From Brachypterus glaber (lineage: Eukaryota > Arthropoda > Insecta > Coleoptera > Kateretidae), in contig OY294047.1 of NCBI GenBank assembly GCA_958510825.1, forward strand, positions 48,963,365-49,027,364: DNA of 64,000 bases, written 5' to 3'. Below the pieces are notes generated by a model. It searched no databases, had not been told where the DNA came from, and saw nothing but the letters and a program-made list of their open reading frames with translations. Shown here in pieces: positions 1-11,500 of the stretch. Made by a program: the position numbers and the translations under genes. The first letter of the stretch is position 1, and every line of letters begins with the position of its first letter.

Positions 1-192
1 TCTCTCAATTCTTTATTTTTGAGTAATATTTTGCCTACACATAGATACTATCTCTGTATGATTGAGGAATAAATTTTAAACCTTTATCTGTTGCAATAGT
101 AATCCAAATTTACAAATGAATGTGTAGAATCTTCTACATGTAGGTCTAAATTTTTTAATTTTACCCCAATACCAAAATAACCTTTTTTTTAG

Positions 193-243
193 ATTATGAA
201 GACTGCTTGTAACATCACTGCATTCACAAAAAATACAACATAA
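193..243 (+). CDS. Terminal exon of an upstream odorant receptor (partial gene)
   Basis: A pyrimidine-rich stretch ending in AG is followed by 17 codons that start IMKTACNI and end in TAA. The reading matches the last exon of OR-A (IMKTAYSI) and OR-B in length, phase and sequence. This exon encodes the very C-terminus of insect 7tm_6 receptors, after the last membrane segment. No penultimate exon is visible in bases 1-192, so the rest of the gene lies before the window or behind a longer intron. The 3' end has CATAAA rather than the AATAAA seen at the other ORs. Whether the whole gene is intact cannot be judged. Confidence 0.8.
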   Translation: MMKTACNITAFTKNTT

Positions 244-276
244 ACTTTTAAGATAGGTTATTTCTATAGCTTTTCG

Positions 277-390
277 ATTTTTGGGGAATAGGGCTTTGGA
301 TCTGACTAAAATTGTTATCTAATTTGCTGTGACGTTTCGACGATGGATTTTCGTCGTTTTCGAACAGAGAATTAAAGCCAAAGATTAGTC
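277..390. repeat. Partial foldback element, loop inverted relative to the 28.6-kb copy
   Basis: The first ~66 bases match the left arm of the perfect palindrome at 28626-28801. The following segment, which includes TCGTCGTTTTCGAACAGAG, is the reverse complement of the loop in that copy. The second arm is missing. Loop inversion with arm loss fits recombination between the inverted arms followed by truncation. Confidence 0.75.
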
Positions 391-484
391 ATTGTCACTA
401 ACAGTAAACACTCACATAAATAAAACATTATTTAAACAAATAAATAACAGTTAAAAAATAAAATCAGGACAGTGTACTTTACTA

Positions 485-1005
485 TACGCAGCAACTGAAC
501 CTATAAATATGTATCATCGTGCATTTAAATTAATTTTATTAAAAGAAGCAGATCCTCAATTAAATACTTCGGCATTGGTTGCGGATCTGAAGGTGAATGG
601 AGTTTGGGAATCCGGAAGAATGACGTTTTTCGATAATCGCATTATAAATGCTGACGCCCCTTCCTACCTCTCTCAAGACTGGAAAACAATTGCGCGCAAC
701 CATGCCCGAGAGAAACATAATAAATATAATGAAGCTGCTGAGGATATTCGAGGATCTTTCACCCCGCTGGTATAATCTTGTGATGGTGCGCTTCATCAAG
801 AATAGGAGGCTTATTTAAAAAGAACTTCAAATGTACTCGCGGAAAAATGGAAGAAGCCATTATCACAAGTCCTAGGCTGGATACGTATTCGCATTCAGTT
901 TTCGATAATCCGTGCTGTATCGCTAAGACTAAGAGGTACTAGACGGAAGATAAGAAGTTTTGGATTGGAGGACGAAGCAGGAATGGAATTTTTATTATTT
1001 AGTTT
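485..1005 (+). pseudogene. Degenerate fragment of a transposon-type protein
   Basis: An open frame from about 485 runs to a TAA at 773. The same frame continues past that stop and a second TAG to a conserved-looking tail containing WIRIRIQFSIIRAV, LRLRGTRRKI and LEDEAG. The N-terminal half contains SALVADLKVNGVWE and FFDNRIINADAPSY. From memory this resembles a repeat-encoded C-terminal region found beside reverse transcriptases in many animal genomes, but I cannot name the family firmly. Two in-frame stops and the absence of any upstream domain make it a dead fragment. It lies between two ORs and shows no link to them. Confidence 0.5.
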
Positions 1006-1134
1006 ATTTAGTTTATTTAATTCTTTTTCCTGTATTTAATTAATTTATATTTCATTCTTTATTTTACTATTAAATCATCAGTTTTATTTCTTAGAAAAAA
1101 AAAATTAATAAAAATAACAATCTTAAAGTACGTA

Positions 1135-1309
1135 ATTTTTTTAAATACCTCTCTGGTTTAATCAATAAACAAATTATATATTATTATTTAAATTGAGTTT
1201 TAAAGCTGAATATATAATTTAAAATACTACTAAGTTTCTTAAAACTTGCTAAGACTTCATTAAATATATTATCGTTTTACGTTATAACTCTTTTTGTTTC
1301 ATATTTACC
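1135..1309 (+). promoter_or_regulatory. 5' flank of OR-A, shared with OR-B and with decayed copies
   Basis: This flank carries landmarks repeated upstream of OR-B: AATACCTCTCTGGTTTAATC, then TTCTTAAAACTTGCT-like sequence, then TTTCATATTTACCATGGATC across the start codon. Related copies occur at 3105-3475, 5871-6349 and 12360-12625. It is therefore part of the tandem duplication unit and probably holds the promoter and 5' UTR. No individual promoter element can be assigned by eye. Confidence 0.5.
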
Positions 1310-3071
1310 ATGGATCCAGAAAATTTGGATTCTTGCTTACAAGATGTCAAATACCAAATGATAGCCGGAGGAGTATGGCCCATTGCTATTACAAATAACA
1401 AAATAAAAAGCATAATAATAAGATATACGACACTAGTAATGTTTAGTAGTGTTTTATTTTACACGATCAGCGTTGGCATCAGAATGGTCATGGAATGGAA
1501 GGGATCTGAAATGGATGTTATTAACTTATCATCAGTATTATTAATGATATCAACAAACGTAAAAGTATATTATTTAAGGAAAAAGTATTTTAAATCTATC
1601 CTGTTAGGAATCTTGAAATTCGAAGAAAGAATAAAAAGAAGTTCGGAAAATATTAAGGATATTTATTCAATTAATTTTAAAAACGTTTTATTTTTTTATA
1701 AAATTTTTAATGCAAGTACTTGGGCAACAACAATATTTTATCACTTAATTCAGTTCCTTAACTATATAGCAGGTAACAAATATATTTTCACGTCTATGTA
1801 TTTATATGAATTAAGCGAAGATAGGCTACTTTTAATATTATTACTAAACTCAACGTTTATTACATGTTCTGCTTTATACTACACTCTTGGCCAAGGAGCT
1901 TTATTATCAATAATTGGTCATACTGTAGCTCGGTTAAAGATTTTATCGCATTTTATTACTGATATGGACAAATTTGTAGAAGAAAGAAAGCATTTATACA
2001 AGAACAAAGATGATACAATTTATAATATTACGAAATTCATTATTATTGAACATCAAAATATAAAGCAGTGAGTACTTTTGTTTGGACTCTATTTAATATT
2101 TATTTTTGTTTAAATTAATTATAATTAAGTTAAATATAATTATATTTACTACTTCTAAAAAATAAAAGTAAGCCGCAAGAAGCAATTACATTTCTTTATT
2201 ATTATATTATATCTATTTTTTTTTAATATTTTTGTATATAGTTCTATATTTTATTTTTTTAATTATTTTTACCATTTTTTTAGGTTTATTAAAATTTTAA
2301 ATGAAGCTATTAACAGGTTAATGCTGTTAGATTTTATAATATCTTCAACTCAAATTGGAATAATTGCTATTGCTATAATAATTGTAAGTGAACCTTCCAA
2401 AAAAGTTCAAAAATTTATGCTTTTTAAGGATAAAAGTTTAAAAGCTAACATAATAAAGTAATTAATATTATTTACCAAATTTATTAATTGAAAGTGCTAT
2501 TCTCTTTACTTTCTCATGTTCCTGTTAATAAACAATCATACCGATTAAAAAAATATTGTACAATTATTTTTTTTAGGGAAATGATATAAAAACTTTGGTG
2601 TTTTTATGTCCTTATTTGACAACATTATTGCTTCAATATGCGGTTATATATTGGCATGCCAATCAAATTATTGAACAAGTAAGTTCATTTTTATCAGTAT
2701 TTATTTAAAGAGATTATTTTTAATATTGAAAACTTTCTAAATGTTCTACTGACCCTTTGATTTTTAGAGTTTGTTGCTTTCTACTAATATGTATAATACC
2801 AAATGGTATGAACTTAATATTAGATGTAGAAAACTTATTCATATATTTATGCTTAATACTAATAAGCCTTTAGCATTGAGCATCGGTGGATTTCAAAATA
2901 TGAGTTTAGAAGTTTTTCTTAAGGTAAGTTGAGTTTGAGAAGTAGACTTCTAAAAGAATTTGGTTTGGCACAAATTTTACTTTCTTACAATTGAAAAATT
3001 ATTCATTATTTTTGTTTTAGATTATGAAGACAGCTTATAGTATCGGTGCATTTGTAAAAAACACAAAATAA
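1310..3071 (+). CDS. Odorant receptor OR-A (7tm_6 family), intact, five exons
   Basis: Exons are 1310-2067, 2284-2383, 2577-2678, 2768-2923 and 3021-3071, with intron phases 2,0,0,0 and GT-AG borders. They join into 388 codons plus TAA, a normal length for an insect OR. Hydrophobic segments lie near residues 33-52, 67-85, 124-150, 170-198, 266-287 and 294-313, with the last across exons 4-5. The C-terminal region has the family's pattern (KPLALSIGGFQNMSLEVFLK, then the TAYS exon). Insect ORs of this family form odor-gated cation channels with Orco in sensory-neuron membranes. The ligand is unknown. OR-B is a close paralog with the same exon plan. AATAAA overlaps the stop codon at 3067-3072. 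The start MDPENLDSCLQ is supported by its match to OR-B and OR-C. Confidence 0.92.
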
Positions 3072-3104
3072 ATATGCTCTTTTTAAGAAGTGTAAGCTTT
3101 GTAA

Positions 3105-3475
3105 TTACATCTTCACTACGAATTTTCTTAAAACTTGCTTAGACGTTAATAATATCATTTTACATAATAAATATGTTTGTTTTATATTTACCATACAACT
3201 AGAAAAATTGCTTAGTTTTTTATAAAAATAATATAATTTTACATAAAAACTATTTTTTCTTTTTCTCAAGTCAAACACCCCTCGAGGCAGTTGAATTTTT
3301 AGAAAAATGTACTCAAAAATTACTCAGAAAAATTATTTTATGGCACCATAATAAAATTATGGAAAAGTCCATTACCTCTTGCGGTATAACTGTTGACTAC
3401 ACCACACTAAAAGTATTTATTTTTTAATACCTCTCTAGTTTAATCAATAAATAAATTATATAATTGTATAAATTT
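3105..3475 (+). repeat. Duplicated OR flank with lost start codon and a coding-like remnant
   Basis: The block resembles the OR 5' flank (CTTAAAACTTGCTTAGACG, then TTTATATTTACCAT), but the usual CCATGG is CCATAC, so the ATG is lost. It continues into a segment that is also present, in the same frame, at 5979-6194. Shared peptide pieces include TPLEAV, CTQKLLR, HNKIME and GITVDYTTLK. The KLLRKIILWHHNKIME piece loosely recalls the intracellular OR region before exon 2 (IIIEHQNIKQ), but that is weak. It is either a decayed OR remnant or non-coding flank duplicated with the genes. Confidence 0.5.
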
Positions 3476-4700
3476 AGCTATAAAATATGTAATTACGTAA
3501 TAATACATACATACATACAAGTAAATCGCAGGCCTATTGCCCTGCTTTCAATTTTTTCTAAAATAATTGAAAAATTATTGGCAAATCGAATTATAGAATT
3601 TCTACAAAAATTTAATATCATAATCCAAGAACAACATGGTTTTACTAATAAAAAATCGACGACGACAGCATTAGTTAGCAATCTAAATTTTATTTACAAA
3701 AATCTAGACAAAGCATTTTAAATCATGAAAAAGTGCTTGCAAAACTTTTTGTTATGATCTCATAAAGTCTTTTTTATCTCTAAGACGCCAGTTTGTTGTT
3801 TTTAATAATTTAAACTCAGATTTTCTTAATATAGAAGATGGAGTGCCTCAAGGCAGCACTTTGGCCCCTCTTTTATTTTTACTATATCTAAATGACATTA
3901 AAAGCATAGTAAATTTCACATTTGTCTATTTTGTAGATGACATTACCATTTTGGCTGCTCCACCTAATTAATCTAATTAAAATCGAGCTCAATAAATTAT
4001 ACACTTATTTTTGTTCATACAGTTTAATATTAAATGAAGAAAAATCTTTTTTATGCAATTCTCTTCAACAGCTCAACAATACAACTATAGTCATTTAATA
4101 ACCGTAAACAAAAGAAACTTAAAACAAGTGACCAATTTTAAATTGCTTGGTATTGAGCTAGATATATGTCTAAACTGGCAAAATCATATTAATAGTGTAT
4201 GTAAAAAAATAAAAAGCATTTGTTACGCCTTAAAACAGATATGCGATATGTTGGGGAAACGCATCCACTGCAGACCGTATACTAACCTTACAAAAAAGAG
4301 CTATAAGGGCTATTGTTAATTTAGGGTTTAATGCCAGTTGCAAAGACGTTTTCCGAAGAAATAATATTTTAATATTTTAGAATTGTTATGTTTTATTCAC
4401 GATAATTTTCAAAGTCCAAATACGTTAAACGAATTTCATTCATATAATACACGCCATGGAGTTTCTTTACAAAAAGAATGTCATCAACTTACACTGCATA
4501 AATGTAACCCCTATTATATAGGATATGTTTTATATAAAAAGTTACCGCAAAATTTAAAAATGTAACTTTAAAAAAATTTAGAAACAAGTTAAAAAAAATT
4601 ATTGATACATTTTTCTTTTTATTCTGTGAATGAATACTTAGATGCAAACTTAGTACTTTAAGTTATTTTTTAATAATTTTCATATACTTATGTGTATATA

Positions 4701-5795
4701 CAGCCTGTTCCAGAACTCGAGTACCGAAATTTGAGGGTATATTAAAAACCCTCTGGAAAATATGAAAAAAAATTCAAAAAAAATCCATCTTCGTTCAATT
4801 CAAAAATAAGAACGCTTTAAGTGGACCAATACTGTTGCTGATTATAAATTACCATTAAAGGTTGAATTTGTAGCTATGGAAGCAAATTTAATTATTGCAG
4901 GTACATATTCTGTAGGTTGATATGGTAATTAATGTGACATAAATTTTTATTAATGTCATAAAAAAATATCAAAACTTTCACGATGTTTACTTCAGAAGAG
5001 TATTGCGAAATGCTAATTTTATATGGCGAGTGTGGCCGGAGTGCTTCAGCTACATCTGTAGAATATTCTATTCGTTTTCCCAATAGAGAACATCCTAGCA
5101 GAAATGTTTTTTTAAGATTGGTGCAAAGGGCAAGAAATTCTGGAAATTTAACTCCAAACAACTGCAAGAACTGTTGATAATGAAGAAGCTGTCATTCAGG
5201 CTTTTGAAGAAGAACCTGAAACAAGCCTTAGTATCGTGGCTAGAAATCTTGATATGTCTAAGACCTCTGTTCAACGAATTCTAAGCTTTGAAATAAATAA
5301 ATAAAATTCAGTTATTGTATTTTTATTTTATTAATTTGTATTAAGAATTTATAGCCAGTAAATCAATTAAAAGATCTGAGTTTCTAATAAAAAAAAAACA
5401 CTACATTCAGCGCGCTGAATGGAGTTGCAGCGCAGGTTTGTTGCTGCCGTCTAAGACGGGTATCATAAAACCACCGCCGGATGGAGTGACCCTATAAAAA
5501 TAGAATATTTGATAGCCTCTGTCGGTTTTGTCAAAATATAATAACCTTAAAAGATTCTAAAGTTGAAAGTCTTAAACAATGCACGAGTCAACCATTAAAA
5601 TGCAACCATAGTTACTAATAAGTAGGGAATAACTAATTTTTAGGTAATTTAACATCAGCAACAGGATTAGTCAGATTAAATAGCTTCCTTTTTAATTAGT
5701 ATTGAAGATGGTTTTTTTTTTAAATTTTTTTCATATTTTCCAGAGGGTTTTTAATATACCCTCAAATTTCGGTACGTGAGTTCTGGAACAGGCTG
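4701..5795. mobile_element. Inverted-repeat DNA transposon with ~95-bp TIRs and TA target duplication
   Basis: The left end (CAGCCTGTTCCAGAACTCG...) and right end (...GAGTTCTGGAACAGGCTG) are near-perfect reverse complements over about 95 bases, including CCGAAATTTGAGGGTATATT. TA lies immediately outside each end, as expected for Tc1/mariner/IS630-type elements. The inside keeps only an N-terminal helix-turn-helix fragment and no DDE catalytic core, so the copy is non-autonomous. It sits in the 3' region of the LINE fragment at 3500-5868. Confidence 0.8.
4983..5290 (+). pseudogene. Transposase N-terminal helix-turn-helix fragment (DUF4817-like)
   Basis: The peptide opens with MFTSEEYCEMLILYGECG, continues with YSIRFPNREHPS and NVFLRLVQRARNSGNL, and stops at 5177. 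In a shifted frame the same region continues with EEAVIQAFEEEPETSLSIVA and NLDMSKTSVQRIL, a second helix-turn-helix. This order matches the insect DUF4817/HTH region that precedes IS630-like transposases. A frameshift near 5157 and the missing catalytic domain show it is broken. It lies inside the 95-bp TIR element, which supports its identity. Confidence 0.7.
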
Positions 5796-5870
5796 TATAT
5801 TACTATACTTTTTATCATAATATATTATATCCTATATAATGTATGATCAATGGATTAATAAACTTTACTT

Positions 5871-6349
5871 TACATCTTCACTACGAATATTCTTAAAACT
5901 TGCTTAAACGTTAATAAATATAATATCATATTACTTAATAAGTATGTTTGTTTTATATATACCACGCAACTAAAATGTTTGCTTAGTTTTTCAAAAAATA
6001 ATATAATTTTACATAAAAACTATTTTTTCTTTTTCCCAAGTCAAACACCACTCGAGGCAGTTGATTTTTCAGAAAAATGTACTCAAAAATTACTTAGAAA
6101 TAATATTTTATTGCAACATAATAAAATTATGGAAAATTTCATTACCTTTTGTGGTATAACTGTTGACTACACCACTCTAAAAGTACTTTTTTAATACCTC
6201 TCTGGTTTAATCAATAAATAAACTATACTTATTTAAATGGAGTTTTAAAATATGCATTTACAACTTTAATACGAATTTTCTTAAACCTTGCTGAGACTTT
6301 ACTACTTTACATCGTTTTATAGTATAACGCTTATTGTTTCATATTTACT
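5871..6349 (+). repeat. Second copy of the duplicated OR flank, running into the OR-B 5' flank
   Basis: Bases 5871-6240 repeat 3105-3475 closely, including the start-lost CCACGCAAC in place of CCATGG and the coding-like remnant at 5979-6194 (PLEAVDFSEKCTQKLL, CGITVDYTTLKV). From about 6195 the sequence becomes the direct 5' flank of OR-B (AATACCTCTCTGGTTTAATC to TTTCATATTTACTATGC). Any OR-B promoter must lie here. Confidence 0.6.
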
Positions 6350-8509
6350 ATGCATCCAGAAACATTGGATTCTTGCTTACAAGATGTCAAATACCAAATG
6401 ATAGCTGGAGGAATATGGCCCATTGCTATTACAAATAACAAAATTAAAAGCATATTAATAAGATATATGAATCTACTCATCTTTAGTTTTTGTTTATTTT
6501 ACACGATCAGCGTTTACATCAAAATAGTCATGGAATGGAAGGGATCTGTAGTGGATGTCATTAACTTATCATCAGTATTACTAATGACAACGATAAATGT
6601 AAAAATATATTATTTAAGGCAAAAGTATTTTAAACATATCCTGCTAAACATCTTGAAATTCGAAGAAAGAATAGAAAAAAGTTCTGAAACTATCAAGGAT
6701 ATTTATTTAAATAATATTAAAATCGTTTTATTTTTTTACAAAACTTTTAATATCGCTATTTTGATAACAACAATATTTTATTATACAATTGAGGGACTTA
6801 ACTACAGAGCAGGCAAAAATTATATTTTCATGTCAATGTATTTATATGGAGTAAGCAAAGATAGGCGACTTTTAATATTGTTACTCAACTTCACTGGTAC
6901 TAGTATCTGCGGTTCTATGTACTACAGTCTTAGCCATGGAGCCATATTATCAATAATTGCTTATACTGTAGCGCGGTTAAAGATTTTATCTTATTTTATT
7001 ATTAATATGGACAAATTTGCAAAAGAAAGAAAGCATTTATACAAGAACAAAGATTATACAATTTATAATATTATAAAATTTATTATTATTGAACATCAAG
7101 ATATAAAGCAGTGAGTACTTTTTTTATTACTTTTAATAATATTTACAACAGCGCGCGCTGCAGTGTTTTCGAAGGAATAGTATTATAAGGTTGTTTCAAA
7201 TTAAAAAAAAAAAAACATTCAAAAATCGTCCTAGAAAAAATTCTTGGATATAATTTTTTTTAACTTTTTAACCATTTTTATTTTTTTTAGGTTTATTAAT
7301 ATTTTAAATAAAGCTATTAACAGGTTAATGCTGTTAGATTTTATAATATCGTCAACTCAAATTGGAATAATTGCTATTTCTATAATAATTGTAAGTGAAA
7401 CTTCTAAAAAAATTAAAAGAGTTATGTCTTAAGATTAATAAATTTTATAAAAATAAATATTTATTGAGGATACTCTTCTCTTGACTTTCTTAGGAACCTG
7501 TTAACAAACAATTATGCTCATTGAAAAATATTTTTTTTTACTACTGCTTTAGAATTTAAGCAAATACACACACTTTTCAAACACAGAATGAATCCATTCT
7601 AGCTCTAGATACGGTATGAATATTCCGTATCAAGTGTTAGAATGAGCACATGTAGTGCCATCTCTTGTTTATAAAAGTTAAGAAAACTGTAGCAAAATTA
7701 GCAATAATATATATATATATTTTAATATGAAATATTGAATAATTTAATGCAATTTAATGTTTTGCGTTAATATTACATAAGGTTTATTAGTCTTTCTTAA
7801 TATTTGACCAGTTTTCTTATCAATGGAGATCTCTACAACTAGAATTATGAAACAAAGACATCTACCCTATCTCTATCTCATTTGTGCTACACCTTCCAGC
7901 CAACCAAATAAATACTGTATTTGTTTTTCATACAACAAATACAGTATTTTTTTGGTTGGCCGGTAAGTGTAGCACTGAGCGGTACGAATACGAATACGAT
8001 AGCTAATGTGAATCTGTAGAATAAGATAATTCTACTAAAATTTAGATGGCTCCAGTAATTTCTTTAATAAAAATTAAATTGTTACACTTTTCGCCCGGCC
8101 AAGTAAATATTCTATTTGTTCAACAAAGAACAAATACAGAATTTGTTTGGTTGGGTGAAAGTGGGAGTGTATGTATGTCTTCTATCCTTTTTGGGTAGAA
8201 CTTTTGTCCCTGTCTAATCTAACGGGAGAAATCGCCATTTAATTCGCCTGCCGGCTCGTATGACAAATTTTTGTCTATTCCATGCTAGTTATAGAATATA
8301 CTATACAATTTTTTTTTAGGAAAATGATTTAAGTATTGTAGTGCTTTTATGTCCTTATTTGGCAACATTATTGCTTCAATATGGCGTTACATATTGGTGT
8401 GCCAATCAAATTATGGAACAGGTAAGTTCATTGTTATTAATTAGAAGATATTTAAACAGGGTGGGCCGTCTAAGATTAATCAGATGATTTCTGGTGCATT
8501 TTTTTTAGC

Positions 8510-8573
<64 letters not shown>

Positions 8574-11500
8574 TCTACGACTGCTTTAGAATGTAAGCAA
8601 ATACACACACTTTACAAACACAGAATGAATCCATTCTAGCTCTAGATACATTATGAATATTCTTGTTTATAAAAGTTAAGAAAACTGTAGCAAAATTAGC
8701 AAAAATATTATATTTTACCATGAAATATTGAATAATTTATTGCAATTTAAAGTTTTGCGTTAAAATTATATAAAGTTTATTAGTTTTTCTTAATATTTGA
8801 CCAGTTTTTTATCAATTTAGTTCAAAAAATTAAAACTGCTATTGTTAAATATTTAAACCTGATATCTGTCACAACAATCTGACATAACCTTTAGGTTTTC
8901 CATTATAATTTGTAAATATGGGCTAAAATTAAATAAAAATCCTTTTTAAGTACTGATTTGATAAAATTATTAAATAACATTAATTGCTTTATTTAAAAAT
9001 ATGTGTTTGGTTGCATTTACAATGTCGAGTCACAAAAAAAACATTATTTTTAATCTTGTCTGCAATTTAAAGCCATACAGTGTTTCATATTTGCAGTAGA
9101 AGAAAAAGTATAGTCTACAACACGTATGGAATAGTCATTCCGCGCTCGCGGGACCGTCATACTCGCCCGCCGGCTCGTATGACAAACTTTCCGCACGCGC
9201 GGAATATTGTCTATTCCATACTAGTTATAGAATATACTATTCTTTATTGCATAATATTTTTTTTATTAAGAAAATTAATTTTCTATTAAAATATTTAATT
9301 CTAAAAAATCTTTAAAAATATCACTTTTATTGTGAAATGACGCTATTGCAAAAAAATAGGCAGACTAACATCTCTACTCTATATTTCTCTACTCCCTAAC
9401 ATCCCTACTCCATAACATCCCTACTCCACAATAACTCTACTCCGTAACATCTCTACTCCGTAACAACTCTACTCCACACTATAGACACTCGATTAGCCAC
9501 TTGTCTTAACTCAAAAGAATATTTGTCATGCTAAGTCACTGTCAAAAATGAATTCAGTTTATTAATTACTTACATATTAGTGCATGTTAAGAGTACGCGG
9601 TCATTGTTGCTTTTAGAATAATTCATTTATGATTGTTCTAGATTTACATTAGAATAGAATAGAATAGAATAGAAATTTATTCACCAAATTAAGATACACT
9701 GGGTACATGTTGGTAAGTCAAAAATAGAACAGTAAATGTAAATACAATATAAGAAAAATTACATGTAAAGCAAGAAAATAATAAAATAAAATAAAACATT
9801 GAACATGTATAAAAATATGGCAAATCATAGATGATACAAAATATAATATAATAGTAGCGTTAATAATAACATACCTAAAATAAATAAATAGAAAACGAAC
9901 AAATAAATATTAAATAAACAAAAAAAAATAAATAAATAAACAAAGAAGAAAAAAAATGAAAATAAAAATAAAAGATGAGCCGTAAATAAATGAATAATCA
10001 AATAAATAAACAAGTCAATAAATAACTAACTAAGACTCACTTATTAAAAACACAAATTATACAAACTAAAATAAATGACAAAAACATTTTTCAAACAGAA
10101 AAATACACATATTAAAATGCTGACAAACATATTAAAAATGCTAAAATAAGTTAAGATGATAAAAATTCATTAACGTTGTAAAATACATTATCTGCAAGAT
10201 AATTCTTTACTGAGTTTTTAAACGAATTATAGCTCGATATCTCCCTTAACTCATTAGGAAGTTTATTATAAAATGTAATACAACAATACATGGGGGATTT
10301 TTTATAAAATGAGTTTTTGTGTTTTGGAATAAGCAAGTTTTTCCCATGTCTAGTATTATATACGTTAAATTAATTTAATTAATTTAATTTAAAGATAAAC
10401 GTTTTCTAGGAAAAAAATAAAATAATCTAGAAGAAGAAGAAGATTCTTTGTTCTTTGAACTGCTCATTTATTATTAAGTGGCTAATAAAGTGCATATAGT
10501 GTGGAGTAGTTGTTACGGAGTAGAGATGTTATGGAGTAGAGATGTTACGGAGTAGAGTTGTTGTGGAGTAGGGATGTTATGGAGTAGGGATGTTAGGGAG
10601 TAGAGAAATTTAGAGTAGAGATGTTAGTCTGCCAAAAAATAGGTTACTGTTATAATTTTTAAATACGATTTTCATATAATGACATTATATGTCAATTATG
10701 ACAAAGATAATAAGATTCAAATATTGAAATTTATCAATGGTGTAAACTATTATTTATATCCTCTGCAAAACTGGAGTGATTTCCGCAAAGCATTGATTTT
10801 CCCATAAAGGCGTGGCATTTTGTGGAAATATTGTTTTTTTGAGGATTCGTCTCGAGATTTGGCCGTTTAGATTAAAATGGAAAATAGTAACTAAAAGTGG
10901 GTTTGCTATAAATATTGTTGAAAAACATCAATATCCCAACATTGGCTTTTATAAGTAGCTTGACCAGAGTAAATTTTAGTTATTTTACACAGTGAAAAAT
11001 AAACTAACACGGAGACATTTATTTTGTTAAATAATAAAAAATTTATAGAATAGAATAGAATAGAATAGAATACTTTATTAATGCCAGCTAAGCACAAGTG
11101 CCTTTACATACGTCATATAAACAGAAAAATAATAAATTAATATAAAGTAATTCAACATATACACATTTAAAATGAACTTAAATATAAATAAACACATTAA
11201 AAAATAAAATAATTTAAATTAAACTAGATCGCCGAAGTTATTTGCAAGAAACTCATCTGTACTAGGATTAAGTTGCCTTATAGAAATAGGTAATACATTA
11301 TAAAATTTTATACAATAGTGGTTTGTACCAACCGAGGTCCTGATCAGTCTCAGATTCTCCTTACAACAACAACTTCTCCCCTACGTACAGAATTTTGGAT
11401 CGAGAAATTGTTCATGTTATTTTTTATATAGATTAAGCAGTGTAAGATATATACGCACGGAAATGTTAAAATTTGTAGCCTTGTAAAATCATCCTGGCAA

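Larger units (their letters stand above)
3500..5868 (+). mobile_element. 5'-truncated, degenerate jockey/CR1-like LINE
   Basis: The reading begins inside a reverse-transcriptase domain: RRPIALLSIFSKIIEKLLAN at about 3520, then QHGFTNKKST. After frameshifts it continues with DGVPQGSTLAPLLFLLYLND at about 3837 and FVDD (the YADD-box equivalent) near 3935. C-terminal LINE pieces follow (LQKRAIRAIVNLGF near 4290, YNTRHG near 4445). Stops and frame changes make it inactive. The 3' untranslated part appears to resume after the inserted inverted-repeat element at 4701-5795 and ends near the AATAAA at about 5855. The element separates the two duplicated OR flank blocks. Confidence 0.75.

Noticed and set aside
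9825..10013. 62-aa hydrophobic minus-strand frame, possible small membrane protein
   Set aside because: Low-complexity AATAAATAAA repeats in the 3' UTR of a LINE fragment produce runs of L, F and I.
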